Source of the DNA: Hamadaea sp013361475
GTDB lineage: Bacteria; Actinomycetota; Actinomycetes; Mycobacteriales; Micromonosporaceae
Assembly: GCF_040654195.1 (NCBI RefSeq)
Contig: NZ_JBFAHM010000024.1
Location: forward strand, 14,211-78,210
DNA: 64,000 nucleotides
Direction of reading: 5' to 3'
The position numbers were made by a program, and so were the translations under genes. Each line of letters opens with the position of its first letter. Positions within the stretch are counted from its first letter, which is position 1. The notes beneath the pieces are model-generated. The model searched no databases. It had not been told where the DNA came from and was given only the letters and a program-made list of their open reading frames with translations. Positions 52,105 to 61,354 of the stretch are shown here, one piece after another.

Positions 52105-53661
52105 TCAGCGCCGGGCGAACCGGCGAACCAGTGCCCGCGCGTCGCCGCCGTCCAGCGGCAGCAGCACGGCCACGAAGACCACGACCACCGCCGCCCCGGC
52201 CGCCACTCCGAGACCGATGATCGCACCCACCCCCGACGGAAGCCCGCCGGCGAGCCAGCGCACGCCGTTGCCCGCGGCCGCGCCGAATGCCGCCGCGAGG
52301 AGCCCGGCGGCGGCGGCCCGGGTCAACCCGGGCATTGTCGCACCGGTGCGCCGCAGCACGATCACCAGGACCAGGCCCAGCACGGTCAGCCCGACCGAGG
52401 TGCCCAGGCCCAGCGCGGCGACCCGGGCGGACTCCGGCAGGACCGCGGCCAGGATCGGCATCGCGACGGCGGCGCTGCCCCAGCCCAGGCCGAAGGCGAT
52501 CGCGGCGGCCCGCTGGCCGCTGCGGGCGTACAGCGCACGGCTGAGCAACGCCGCCAGGCCGTAGCCCAGCAGGCCCGGTGCGAATGCGGCGATGCCCCAG
52601 GCCAGCCCGCTCGGGTCGGCACCCGCCGAGAGGAACGCGGCCGCCGGCCCGGCCACTCCGGCCAGCAACGCGACACCCAGGCAGCTCAGCAAGGTCACGG
52701 CTCGCGCGGTGGTCGCCAAGGTCTGGTTGTACGCCGACAGCCGGCCGGTCGCCGCCGACTCCGCCAGCGCCGGGTAGGCCGCCGTCGCCGCCGGTACCGC
52801 GAGCACCGCCCAGGGCAGCAGGAACACGGTCTGGGCGACGGTGAAGACGAGCGCGGTGCCGTCCGCCCCCGTGCCGTTGGCCAGCCGTAGCGCCACGATC
52901 AGGGCCAGCTGCTGAAACGCCACCGTGAGCAGGCCGCTGACGGCAAGCCCTTTCACATCCGGATGGTCGATCTGCCACGACGGCCGCAGTCTCAGCCGCA
53001 GGCTGCGCAGCGGGATGAGCAGGCACCCGCTGAGCACCACCACGCCGAGCGTCGTGCCGACCGCCAGGATCAGCACACCCGTCCGGGTCGCCTGGGCGAG
53101 ATCCGCCCGCGCTCCGTCGTGCGCCGCGAAGAGGGCGTACGCCGTGATCACGACGACGCTGGAGAGCAGGGGCGCGATGACCGGCCAGGCGAACTTCCGA
53201 TGCGCCTGCAGTACGCCGATGAGCACCACCCCGATGCCGTAGAGCGGGATCTGGACGGCGAAGATCCGCAGCATGAGCGCCCCGGTCTCGTACTGCTCCG
53301 GCGTCCAGTCGCGCCCGGCGACGAGCCGGATGACCCAGTCGGCGCCGACGGCCACGAGCACGGCCAACGGGATCAGACCGGCCAGCACCCAGGTGAGCAG
53401 CGCCGACGCCGTACGCGACACCGCCCGGACGTCGCCGTTGGCGACCGCGCCGGCCAGCAACGGCACGACGAGCGCCGCCATCGCGCCCCCGGCGACGATC
53501 TCGAAGATGATGTTCGGGATGGCGTTGGCGCTGGCGTAGACGCTGCCGAGGTCGGTCTGGCCCACCGACAAGGTCAGCACCCAGGTCCGGGCGAACCCGA
53601 CCACGCGGCTGACGACGGTGAGCACCGCTATGAGGGTGGCGGCGCGGGCTATTCGGCTCAT
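52105..53661 (-). CDS. MurJ/MviN-family lipid flippase
   Basis: A 518-residue MOP-superfamily transporter with about 14 helices. It opens RAATLIAVLTVVSRVVGFAR, the typical MurJ start, and has QIPLYGIGVVLIGVLQAHRKF in helix 4. MurJ flips lipid II; this copy has no C-terminal kinase or FhaA-binding extension like the mycobacterial MviN. It may be a paralogue serving another lipid-linked sugar. It begins 6 bp after the PNPT gene. Confidence 0.88.
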   Translation of the reverse strand: MSRIARAATLIAVLTVVSRVVGFARTWVLTLSVGQTDLGSVYASANAIPNIIFEIVAGGAMAALVVPLLAGAVANGDVRAVSRTASALLTWVLAGLIPLAVLVAVGADWVIRLVAGRDWTPEQYETGALMLRIFAVQIPLYGIGVVLIGVLQAHRKFAWPVIAPLLSSVVVITAYALFAAHDGARADLAQATRTGVLILAVGTTLGVVVLSGCLLIPLRSLRLRLRPSWQIDHPDVKGLAVSGLLTVAFQQLALIVALRLANGTGADGTALVFTVAQTVFLLPWAVLAVPAATAAYPALAESAATGRLSAYNQTLATTARAVTLLSCLGVALLAGVAGPAAAFLSAGADPSGLAWGIAAFAPGLLGYGLAALLSRALYARSGQRAAAIAFGLGWGSAAVAMPILAAVLPESARVAALGLGTSVGLTVLGLVLVIVLRRTGATMPGLTRAAAAGLLAAAFGAAAGNGVRWLAGGLPSGVGAIIGLGVAAGAAVVVVFVAVLLPLDGGDARALVRRFARR

Positions 53662-53667
53662 CGTCGG

Positions 53668-54555
53668 CTAATCGTCGATCGGCAGCTTCTCGACCTGAAT
53701 GTCTGGTTTATCGGCTTTCATCCGGCCGAACGCGTCGAGCTCCCGGAGACCGGGAGTCCTCTCGATGACCTTCGTGAAGCTGACCTTCTCGCTCGCCGCG
53801 GTCAGCCCGGCCAGCACCGCCAGCGCGGCGAACCGCCCCACCGGCCCGGTACGCGCCGCGTACGCCGTGCCGAGCACCGCGCCGAGGGCGTTGGCCCCAC
53901 AGTCACCGAGCATCGTCTCCTCGGCCAGATCCGGCGGCAGACTGCCCGCCACCGCACCGAGCGGCCCGGCGACCAGGCCGCCCGTCGTGCCACCGGCCAA
54001 CGGCGTACCGGCGAGCACGCCGGCCTTGAGCGCGCGGCCCGGACGTAGGTCGAGCAAATTGAACAGGTTGGCCGCACCCGCGATCACGCCTGCCCCGAGG
54101 GCGGTGTCGATCACCGTGGTCACCGCGCCCCGGCCACGCGAGCGCGTCAGCAGAGCGGAGGCCGCCAGCCCGGCCGCACCTACTCCGGCGATCTTCACGA
54201 AACCGCTGGTCACACGGCCCTCTCGCAGCGCACCCAGGTGCCCTCGGAAACCCTTGGCCTTGTGCTCCGGGCGTACGCCGACCACGTCGTCGTAGAACCC
54301 GACCGCACCCGACCCGAGCCCGGCGACCAGTGCCGCGGTCGCCGCCCGCCCGGTCGGCGCCCCGGCGGCGCTCGTCACGGCGGCGCTGACCGCCAGCGCC
54401 GGTCCGCCGGCGAGATTCACCGTGCTGCCCCGGAAGTTGGTCCGCTCGAGATCCTTCGACAGGCTCGAAGCTCGCAGCGCGCGCTGAATCCCCTGCGCCG
54501 CCACCGCACCCGCACCGGCCAGCGCCAGCCGGCCCAGAATCCGCCCGACCCCCAT
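53668..54555 (-). CDS. PNPT-family (MraY/WecA-like) phosphoglycosyltransferase homologue
   Basis: A 295-residue multi-helix protein of the polyprenyl-phosphate N-acetylhexosamine-1-phosphate transferase superfamily. The catalytic Asp pair is in GFYDDVVG, the MraY-type NxxNxxDG loop is replaced by NLFNLLDLRPGRALK, and GDCGANALGAVLG corresponds to the GDxGS motif. It is shorter than MraY (about 360 residues), and the HHxE-like loop is missing. A link to a lipid-linked sugar pathway is inferred from the motifs and from MurJ and GT4 next door. It is two bases from the steB stop. Confidence 0.82.
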   Translation of the reverse strand: MGVGRILGRLALAGAGAVAAQGIQRALRASSLSKDLERTNFRGSTVNLAGGPALAVSAAVTSAAGAPTGRAATAALVAGLGSGAVGFYDDVVGVRPEHKAKGFRGHLGALREGRVTSGFVKIAGVGAAGLAASALLTRSRGRGAVTTVIDTALGAGVIAGAANLFNLLDLRPGRALKAGVLAGTPLAGGTTGGLVAGPLGAVAGSLPPDLAEETMLGDCGANALGAVLGTAYAARTGPVGRFAALAVLAGLTAASEKVSFTKVIERTPGLRELDAFGRMKADKPDIQVEKLPIDD

Positions 54556-54557
54556 GA

Positions 54558-55487
54558 TCAGGCGGGCATCTTCGGCATGAGCGAGGTCGCGCCGGAGCCG
54601 ACGCCGTACTGCCCCGTCTTGCCGACCACCAATTGCTCCCAGGCCGCCAAGGCGGACACGACCTGACCCTGCGCGGTGTTGGCGTCGTCCACAGTCGACA
54701 CCGACTTCACCAGCGCCGGATCCGCGCGTACGCCCGAGATGACGTTGCCGTCACCGCCGAGGACCCCGGCCACCACGACCGGTCCGGCCTTGTCGAACTG
54801 CACGACGGTGGTCTGCACATTGGCATTCTTGTCCGACGCCGACGTGTCGGTGTAGGGCATGCCCGAGATGATCACGGCCGCCTCGGCCGGCCCGGTGACC
54901 TTGCCGTCCACACTGAGGTATCCGGCCTTGTTGAACGCGGTCAGCACCGAGTTCATGTCGGCCGCCGCCACCGGAGGCGTCCGGTCCATCAGCACCGCGG
55001 AGAGCAGCGTGCTCGCCAGCTCCTGGGCGTCGCTGCTGGACGGTAGCGCGGTGGCCGGGACGCTCGGCGGCAACGCGTTCTCCGCCAGCTCCATCAGCTC
55101 GCTGTCGTTCGACGGGTCGGTGAACTTGTCGTTCAGCGCCACCGTGCCGGTGACCTTCGCGCCCGCGGCGGTCAGCTGCTTGGTGACGCCGTCCACGAAC
55201 TCCCGCCCGGACGGCATGACGACGATGACGATCCGGCGCGAGGTCAGCTTGCCGGTCAGCAGATACGGAGCGGATTCCGCGACGTAGTCGTCCTTGCGGT
55301 TCTGCTCCACCGCCAGCCCGTCCAACTGGTCCCGCAGCTGGCTGTTGGACTTGCGCAGCGAGTTCACCGTCTCGTTCAGGGCGTCGGCCGCCGGCCCGTT
55401 GAGCGCCGCCGTCCCGACGACCAGGCCGATGGCCAGCGCGAGAAAGACCGCCGTGAGCGACACGACGTGGTACCTGAAGTTGATCAC
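54558..55487 (-). CDS. SteB / copper transporter MctB-like membrane protein
   Basis: A 309-residue protein of the MctB/SteB family (Rv1698-like). One N-terminal helix (NFRYHVVSLTAVFLALAIGL, residues 3-22) is followed by a coiled coil (about 38-65) and an exported alpha/beta domain. In Mycobacterium the homologue was reported as a copper-efflux factor; in Corynebacterium it partners SteA in cell separation. The GTG at 55487 is 13 bp after the steA stop, so the two are cotranscribed. Confidence 0.92.
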   Translation of the reverse strand: MINFRYHVVSLTAVFLALAIGLVVGTAALNGPAADALNETVNSLRKSNSQLRDQLDGLAVEQNRKDDYVAESAPYLLTGKLTSRRIVIVVMPSGREFVDGVTKQLTAAGAKVTGTVALNDKFTDPSNDSELMELAENALPPSVPATALPSSSDAQELASTLLSAVLMDRTPPVAAADMNSVLTAFNKAGYLSVDGKVTGPAEAAVIISGMPYTDTSASDKNANVQTTVVQFDKAGPVVVAGVLGGDGNVISGVRADPALVKSVSTVDDANTAQGQVVSALAAWEQLVVGKTGQYGVGSGATSLMPKMPA

Positions 55488-55499
55488 GATCCCGTATCC

Positions 55500-56678
55500 C
55501 TAGAACAGCCGCTGCACTTGGAACATGAGATTGTCCCACCACTCCGCGACCACAGCGAGATAAGCCTTGCCTACCGTGGAGACGGCCACCGCCGCCGCCA
55601 TCGCCGCGATCGCCGAAAGCACCAGGAGCAGCAGTGACGAGCCGGAGATGCTCTGCCGGTAGAGCCGGCTGACGCCCTTGGCGTCGACGAGCTTGCCGCC
55701 GATGCGCAGTCGCGTCAGGAAGGTCGACGCCATGCCGCCCCGGCCCTTGTCGAGGAACTCGACGAGCGTCGCGTGCGTGCCGACCGCCACGATGAGCGAG
55801 GCACCCTTCTCGTCGGCCAGCAGCATCGCGATGTCCTCGCTGGTCGCCGCGGCCGGGAAGGTGATCGCCGGCACACCGAGCTGGTGCATCCGGGCCAGGC
55901 CCGGCGCCCGCCCGTCCGGGTACGCGTGGACGATCACCTCGGCGCCGCACCGCAGCACGTCGTCGGAGACCGAGTCCATGTCGCCGATGATCATGTCGGG
56001 CGTGTAGCCCGCCTCGACCAGCGCGTCCGCTCCGCCGTCCACCCCGATCAGCACCGGCTTGAACTCGCGGATGTACGGCCGCAGCACGTCCAGGTCCGCT
56101 TTGTAGTCGTAGCCCCGGACCACGATCAGGCAGTGACGCCCGGCGACCTGGGTGACGACCTCGGGCACGCCGACGCCGTCCAGGAGCAGATCCCGCTCCT
56201 GCTTCAGATACTCCATGGTGTTGGCGGCGAACGCCTCCAACTGCACGGACAGACCCTCCCGGGCGTCCACCATGGACTTCGCCACGGTCTCGGCGTCCTG
56301 CCGGATGCCGTGCGCGACCGGCTCGTCGCCGAGGAAGACGGTGTTCCCCTCGATCCGCAGCTCGTCGCCTTCGCGCACATTCTGGAAGATGCCCTCGCCC
56401 AGGTCGTCGAGGAGCAGAACACCAGCCTCGATCAGCACCTGCGGACCGAGGTTCGGATAGCGGCCGGAGATCGACGGCTTGGCGTTCAGCACCGCACCGA
56501 CGCCCACCGCGACCAGAGCATCGGCCGCGACGCGGTCGATGTCGACATGATCGATGACCGCTAGATCGCCCGCGCGCAGCCGTCCGACGAGCCGTTTGGT
56601 CCGTCGATCGAGCCGTGCGGTGCCGATGATCGTGCCCGGTTCGGCGCCCCGGGACCGGCGCAAGGTGGGTAGACGCAT
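55500..56678 (-). CDS. SteA-like cytokinetic protein
   Basis: A 392-residue protein of the SteA family (Rv1697-like). The central region resembles thiamin pyrophosphokinase (LIGVDGGADALVEAGY and IIGDMDSVSD, about 230-265), and one transmembrane helix lies near 345-370, with the C-terminus outside. SteA and SteB control septal peptidoglycan hydrolysis in Corynebacterium. I choose the ATG at 56678 (MRLPTLRR, a common family start), with AGGA about 8 nt upstream, over 56732. Confidence 0.92.
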   Translation of the reverse strand: MRLPTLRRSRGAEPGTIIGTARLDRRTKRLVGRLRAGDLAVIDHVDIDRVAADALVAVGVGAVLNAKPSISGRYPNLGPQVLIEAGVLLLDDLGEGIFQNVREGDELRIEGNTVFLGDEPVAHGIRQDAETVAKSMVDAREGLSVQLEAFAANTMEYLKQERDLLLDGVGVPEVVTQVAGRHCLIVVRGYDYKADLDVLRPYIREFKPVLIGVDGGADALVEAGYTPDMIIGDMDSVSDDVLRCGAEVIVHAYPDGRAPGLARMHQLGVPAITFPAAATSEDIAMLLADEKGASLIVAVGTHATLVEFLDKGRGGMASTFLTRLRIGGKLVDAKGVSRLYRQSISGSSLLLLVLSAIAAMAAAVAVSTVGKAYLAVVAEWWDNLMFQVQRLF

Positions 56679-56911
56679 CGGGGCCATCCTGGCATGCCAG
56701 CGCCTTGATCGCCTACTCGACATGCTGATCACGGTAGTGGCCAGGGTTTCTCCCGCGCGGGCAGACGGGCCGGAGTCACCCTGTCACAAGTCCGATTTGT
56801 CGGGTCGCTCGCACGCTTTACCCGACCCGCCGGGGCTCAATTCATGATCAGCGTCGATTCCGCGCCGCTATAACGCCACAAAACTTCCCCTGATCACGGA
56901 AGCCGCCGAAA
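56679..56911. other. steA upstream region
   Basis: About 230 bp between recN and steA that probably contains the steA promoter. The sequence CTGATCACGG occurs twice, near 56722 and 56890, but no inverted repeat or known operator is evident. Confidence 0.5.
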
Positions 56912-58654
56912 CTACGCGCGTTCCCGGGCGGCCACGGCGAGCAACTCCTCGGCGTGCGCGATGCCCAGATCGCTGTCCGGCAGCCCGGCGAGCATCCGGG
57001 CCAGTTCGCGGGACCGTTCGGTCTCCTCGACGACGCGTACGCCGCTCGTCGTGATCGCGCCACCGGTGTCCTTGGCCACCACCAGATGCCGGTCGGCGAA
57101 CGCGGCCACCTGAGGCAGGTGCGTGACGACCAGCACCTGATGGCTGCGCGCGAGGCGAGCCAGGCGCTTGCCGATCTCGACCGCGGCGGTGCCGCCGACA
57201 CCCGAGTCGACCTCGTCGAAGACCAGCGTCGGGGGTCCACCGACACCGGCGAACACCACCTCGATCGCCAGCATCACCCGGGAAAGCTCACCACCGGAGG
57301 CACCCCGCTGCAGCGGCAGCGCCGGCGCGCCCGGGTGGGCGATCAGGCGCAGCTCGACCTCGTCGGCGCCGTCGGCGGTCACCCCGGCCTCTGCCCCGTC
57401 GACGACCAGCGACGGCTCGCCCCGGCCCGGCGTACGCGCCGACACCACGAACTCCACCCGGGCGTGCGGCATGGCGAGCCCGGCGAGTTCCACCGTGACC
57501 TGTTCGGCGAAGGTCCCGGCGGCGGCGATACGGGCGGCGCGCACCTTGGCGGCGGCCACGGCGACCTCACCGGCCAGCCGCAGGCGCTCCCGATCCAGCT
57601 CCTCCAGCGCCTCGTCGGAGACGTCGAGGTCGGCCAGGCGCGTCCGGGCTCGGTCGGCCCAGGCGATGACCCCGTCGACGTCGTCGGCGTATTTGCGGGT
57701 CAGGCCCCGCAGTGCGGCCCGGCGCTCGTAGATGGCCTGCAGCCGGTCGGGATCAGCGTCGAGGCTGGCGAGATAGGTGGACAACTCGACCGAGACGTCG
57801 GCCAGCAGGGTGGCAGCCTCTTCCAGACGCGCGGCCAGCTCACCCAGCACCGGGTCGACCGTCGACTGCGCCTCCAGGCTGCGCCGGGCGGCGTTGAGGA
57901 GGCTGTTGGCGTCCTCCGCCTCATCCTCGCTGGAAATCGCGTGATGCGCCGTGCTGGCGGCCGTACGCAGCCCCTCCGCGTGCTCCAGGCGCTGGGCCTC
58001 GATCCGCAGCTCGTCGTCCTCGCCGGCCTGCGGGTCGACCCGGGTGATCTCGTCGAGCCCGAGACGCAGCAGATCGGCCTCCTGGCTGCGTTCGCGGGCG
58101 TTGCGGCGGCGGTCGGCGAGGTCGTCCTCAGCCCGGCGCCACGCCGTATGCAGCTCGCGGAACTCCGTCAGCAGCTTCTCGTGCTCGGGACCGGCGAACC
58201 GGTCGAGCGACGCGCGCTGCTCCGCCGGACGCAGCAGCCGCAGCTGATCGGACTGGCCGTGGACGGCGAGCACCTGCTCCCCGATCTCGCCGAGCAGGCT
58301 GACCGGCACCGAGCGCCCGCCGACATGCGCCCGCGATCGGCCCTCGACGGTCACCGTCCGGTTGAGCAGCCAGCTGCCGTCGTCGTCGGCCTCGGCGCCC
58401 GCGTCCGCGACGCGCGCGGCGACGGCGGCCGCGGTCTGGGTGGGCAGCCGCAGGCGGCCCTCCACGATGGCCCGCCCCGGTTCGGAGCGCACCCGCCCGG
58501 CGTCGGCCCGCCCGCCGAAGAGCAGGCCCAGGCCGGTCACGACCATAGTCTTGCCGGCACCGGTCTCACCGGTGATCACGTTCATGCCACGGGTCAGTGG
58601 CAGAGTCGTGTCCTCGATGACCCCGAGGCCGGTGATGCGCAACTCCTCCAGCAC
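56912..58654 (-). CDS. recN: DNA repair protein RecN
   Basis: A 580-residue SMC-like ATPase of double-strand-break repair. Walker A GETGAGKT is at 29-36, the long coiled arms occupy about 150-380, and the signature LSRVMLAIEVVF and Walker B LVFDEVDSGVGG follow near 470-500. The GTG is 7 nt after TAATCT (58667-58662), so it may be leaderless. No LexA-type box was recognised. It has the usual place beside ppnK and tlyA. Confidence 0.97.
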   Translation of the reverse strand: MLEELRITGLGVIEDTTLPLTRGMNVITGETGAGKTMVVTGLGLLFGGRADAGRVRSEPGRAIVEGRLRLPTQTAAAVAARVADAGAEADDDGSWLLNRTVTVEGRSRAHVGGRSVPVSLLGEIGEQVLAVHGQSDQLRLLRPAEQRASLDRFAGPEHEKLLTEFRELHTAWRRAEDDLADRRRNARERSQEADLLRLGLDEITRVDPQAGEDDELRIEAQRLEHAEGLRTAASTAHHAISSEDEAEDANSLLNAARRSLEAQSTVDPVLGELAARLEEAATLLADVSVELSTYLASLDADPDRLQAIYERRAALRGLTRKYADDVDGVIAWADRARTRLADLDVSDEALEELDRERLRLAGEVAVAAAKVRAARIAAAGTFAEQVTVELAGLAMPHARVEFVVSARTPGRGEPSLVVDGAEAGVTADGADEVELRLIAHPGAPALPLQRGASGGELSRVMLAIEVVFAGVGGPPTLVFDEVDSGVGGTAAVEIGKRLARLARSHQVLVVTHLPQVAAFADRHLVVAKDTGGAITTSGVRVVEETERSRELARMLAGLPDSDLGIAHAEELLAVAARERA

Positions 58655-58733
58655 GACACAGAGATTAGTTCAGGCGTACGACGGTGTCACCCGCCGGGCG
58701 TTGCGGCCCGTGATAACACCAGGTGAACAGGGG

Positions 58734-59621
58734 TCAGGCCTGGCCGCGCCAGCCGACGACGGGCAGCTCGAACTTGGCCACCAGCCGGTCGGTGAACGGG
58801 CGCGGGCGCAGCCGGACGACGCGTACGGGCAGCTCTCCTCGACGGACGGTGACCCGCGCGCCCGGCGGCAGGTCGAACGTCCGGCGACCGTCGCAGCAAA
58901 GCAGCGCGCCCGTGGTGTAGGGCTCCACTGTGATCACGAACGTGGAGGTCGGCGCGGTCACCAGCGGGCGGCTGAACAGCGCGTGCGCGCTGATCGGGAC
59001 CAGCAGCAGGGCTTCGACCTCGGGCCAGACGACCGGGCCGCCCGCCGAGAACGCGTACGCCGTGGACCCCGTCGGCGTCGCGCAGACCACCCCGTCGCAG
59101 CCGTACCGCGACAGCGGCCGGCCGTCGACGTCGACGAGCAGCTCCAGCATCCGCTCGCGGGCGTTCTTCTCGACGCTGACCTCGTTGAGCGCCCAGGAGC
59201 GGGCCAGCTCGATCTCGCCCAGCTCGGCGGTGACGTCCAGGGTCAACCGTTCGTCCACCGTGTACTCACGGGCGACGACATTCCGGACCGCCTGATCGAG
59301 GTCGTGGATCTCCGCCTCGGCGAGGAAGCCGACCCGGCCCAGATTGATCCCCAGCAGCGGAGCGCCGTAGGGACGGGCCAGCTCGGCCGCGCGCAGGAAC
59401 GTGCCGTCGCCGCCGAGGGCGAAGACGATCTCGGTCCCGGCGGCCGCCTCGGGGCCGCACACGGGGGTCACGCCGGGCAGGTCGAGATCCTCGGCCTCCT
59501 CCTCCACGACGCGTACGCCGAAGCCGGCCGCGAGCAGGTCGGCCGCGACCGTCCGGGCGTGCTCGGTGGAATCCTTGCGCCCGGTATGCGTCACCAGCAG
59601 CGCGTCCCGCCGCTCAGCCAT
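58734..59621 (-). CDS. ppnK: NAD kinase
   Basis: A 295-residue NAD+ kinase making NADP+. The GGDGTFL motif is near 70-76, NEVSVEK near 150 and the TPTGSTAYAFSAGGPVV motif near 180. The ATG at 59621 overlaps the tlyA end by 8 bp, so translation is coupled. It stands between tlyA and recN as in M. tuberculosis. Confidence 0.97.
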   Translation of the reverse strand: MAERRDALLVTHTGRKDSTEHARTVAADLLAAGFGVRVVEEEAEDLDLPGVTPVCGPEAAAGTEIVFALGGDGTFLRAAELARPYGAPLLGINLGRVGFLAEAEIHDLDQAVRNVVAREYTVDERLTLDVTAELGEIELARSWALNEVSVEKNARERMLELLVDVDGRPLSRYGCDGVVCATPTGSTAYAFSAGGPVVWPEVEALLLVPISAHALFSRPLVTAPTSTFVITVEPYTTGALLCCDGRRTFDLPPGARVTVRRGELPVRVVRLRPRPFTDRLVAKFELPVVGWRGQA

Positions 59622-60453
59622 CAGCGCCGCCCTCCCCACCCGATTCCGACACCTCCGAATGTGACACACCGGCCACCCGGGCGACCTCCTCGGGGTCGAC
59701 CGGTGGGGCGTCGGAGCGGAACCAGAGGAAGAACTCGATGTTGCCCGACGGGCCGGGCAGCGGCGAGGCGACCACACCGGCGACGCCCAGACCAAGATCC
59801 CACCCCGTACGCGCGACGTCCACCACGGCTTCGGCCCGCAGCGCCGGATCGCGGACCACACCGCCGGCGCCCACCCGCTCCTTGCCCACCTCGAACTGGG
59901 GCTTCACCATCAGGGCGAGGTCGCCGTCGGTGCACGCGGCCAGGGCCGGCAGCACGAGCCGCAACGAGATGAACGAGAGGTCGGCGACGGTCAGCCCGAC
60001 CGGCCCGTCGATCACGTCCGGCGTCAGCGTACGCACGTTCGTCCGTTCGATGACGGTCACCCGGTCGTCCGTACGCAGCGACCACGCGATCTGCCCGTAG
60101 CCGACGTCCACCGCCGCGACGTGCGCCGCACCCCGGCGCAGCAGCACGTCGGTGAAGCCACCGGTGGACGCGCCCGCGTCCAGGCAGCGCCGCCCTTCGA
60201 CGACCAGCCCCTTCGGCATGAACGCGTCCAGGGCGCCCGCCAGCTTGTGCCCGCCCCGGGAGACGTACTCGTCGGCGACGTCCGCCCCCGTCACGCGTAC
60301 CGGATCAGCGGTGTCGACCATCGCCGCCACCTTGCGGGCGACCTGACCGCGGACCTCGACCCGCCCGGCCTCGACCAGCGCGGCGGCCTGCTCGCGGGAC
60401 CGGGCGAGCCCACGGCGGACCAGTTCCGCGTCGAGGCGCAGTCGTCGTGCCAT
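59614..60453 (-). CDS. tlyA: 16S/23S rRNA 2'-O-methyltransferase TlyA
   Basis: A 279-residue TlyA, which methylates C1409 of 16S and C1920 of 23S rRNA; loss gives capreomycin resistance in mycobacteria. The S4 domain (1-60) is followed by a FtsJ-like fold with CLDAGASTGGFTDVLL near 92-107, Lys in SRGGHKL, DLSFIS near 158 and MVKPQFE near 184. The last 20 residues are Gly/Glu/Ser-rich and beyond the usual end. Confidence 0.96.
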   Translation of the reverse strand: MARRLRLDAELVRRGLARSREQAAALVEAGRVEVRGQVARKVAAMVDTADPVRVTGADVADEYVSRGGHKLAGALDAFMPKGLVVEGRRCLDAGASTGGFTDVLLRRGAAHVAAVDVGYGQIAWSLRTDDRVTVIERTNVRTLTPDVIDGPVGLTVADLSFISLRLVLPALAACTDGDLALMVKPQFEVGKERVGAGGVVRDPALRAEAVVDVARTGWDLGLGVAGVVASPLPGPSGNIEFFLWFRSDAPPVDPEEVARVAGVSHSEVSESGGEGGADG

Positions 60454-60463
60454 GGTGCTCCGC

Positions 60464-60670
60464 TCAGGCGTCGTCGATGGTGGACAGCGTCTCGCGCAGC
60501 GTGCGATGCGCCGCCTCGTACGCCGCGATCTGCTCCCCCACGGGCAGCTCGGCGGCGTTCTCCAGGGACTTCAGCGCCGCGTCGACGGCGCGGTGGCCGG
60601 TCGCGCCGGGCGCGTCGCCGGCGCGGCCGTAGTCCGGCTCGGCCTCGAAGTCCGGTTCCACCGAGGTCAC
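60464..60670 (-). CDS. small conserved protein (Rv1693-like position)
   Basis: A 68-residue acidic protein. The first 27 residues are disordered (EAEPDYGRAGDAPGATG); a helical part follows (VDAALKSLENAAELPVGEQI). A small protein lies at this place, between the HAD gene and tlyA, in other actinomycetes, but its role is unknown. The GTG overlaps the stop of the upstream gene (GTGA). Confidence 0.75.
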   Translation of the reverse strand: MTSVEPDFEAEPDYGRAGDAPGATGHRAVDAALKSLENAAELPVGEQIAAYEAAHRTLRETLSTIDDA

Positions 60671-61257
60671 TGAGCGGCCTTCTTGGCAGGCGCCTTCTTG
60701 GCCACCGTCTTCTTCGCCACGGTCTTCTTGGCTGCGGTCTGCTTGGCCGCGGTCTTCTTCGCGGGAGCCGGCGCGGACGCCGTCTTCTTCGCCGCAGCGG
60801 GCTCAGCCTTGGCCGGACCCAGCTTCTCCTCCTCGGCCAGCACCGTCTCCACCGGCGTGGCGGCCGCGGCGGTCTTCTTCGCCACGGTCTTCTTGGCCAC
60901 CGTCTTCTTCGCGGGCGCGGAAGCCTTCACCGAAGCCGAAGCCGAACCTGAGGCGGACTCCGCGGCGGCGAGCTTCGCCTCCAGCTCGTCGACCCGCTGG
61001 CGAAGCTCGGTCACTTCCTCCGCCTTGACCAGCCCGACCCGGCCGAGCGCCTTGTCCAGCTCGGTCTGCACCAGCTTGGTGACCGCGGCCCGGTTGGCGT
61101 CGGCGCTGGCCATGAGGTCCTCGGCCATCGTCTGCAGCTCGCCGGCCTTGGCGTTGCCCTTGCCGACGATCTCGCGGACGGCCTTCTCCGCCTTCTTCCG
61201 CGACGTCTTGGTGAGCCCGTAGGCCATCTCGAGGTACGACCGCCATGCGTCGGCCAT
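60667..61257 (-). CDS. phasin-like helical protein with histone H1-like Lys/Ala tail
   Basis: A 196-residue protein. Residues 1-95 are predominantly helical (YLEMAYGLTKTSRKKAEKAVRE, given in part, then a coiled coil TELRQRVDELEAKLAAAES at about 80-100). The C-terminal half is a KKTVAKKT/PAKK repeat like actinobacterial histone-like tails. It could bind DNA or granules; neither is proven. GGAG lies about 7 nt before the ATG at 61257. It lies between the HAD gene and the small gene. Confidence 0.85.
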   Translation of the reverse strand: MADAWRSYLEMAYGLTKTSRKKAEKAVREIVGKGNAKAGELQTMAEDLMASADANRAAVTKLVQTELDKALGRVGLVKAEEVTELRQRVDELEAKLAAAESASGSASASVKASAPAKKTVAKKTVAKKTAAAATPVETVLAEEEKLGPAKAEPAAAKKTASAPAPAKKTAAKQTAAKKTVAKKTVAKKAPAKKAAQ

Positions 61258-61354
61258 CGCCCGCTCCTTTCGTCCACGCGCCGCCGTTCTGCCCGGGACG
61301 GCCGGCGCGACAAGTCCATGGGTGGACGGCGGAAGCCGCCCAACAGGAACCAAA

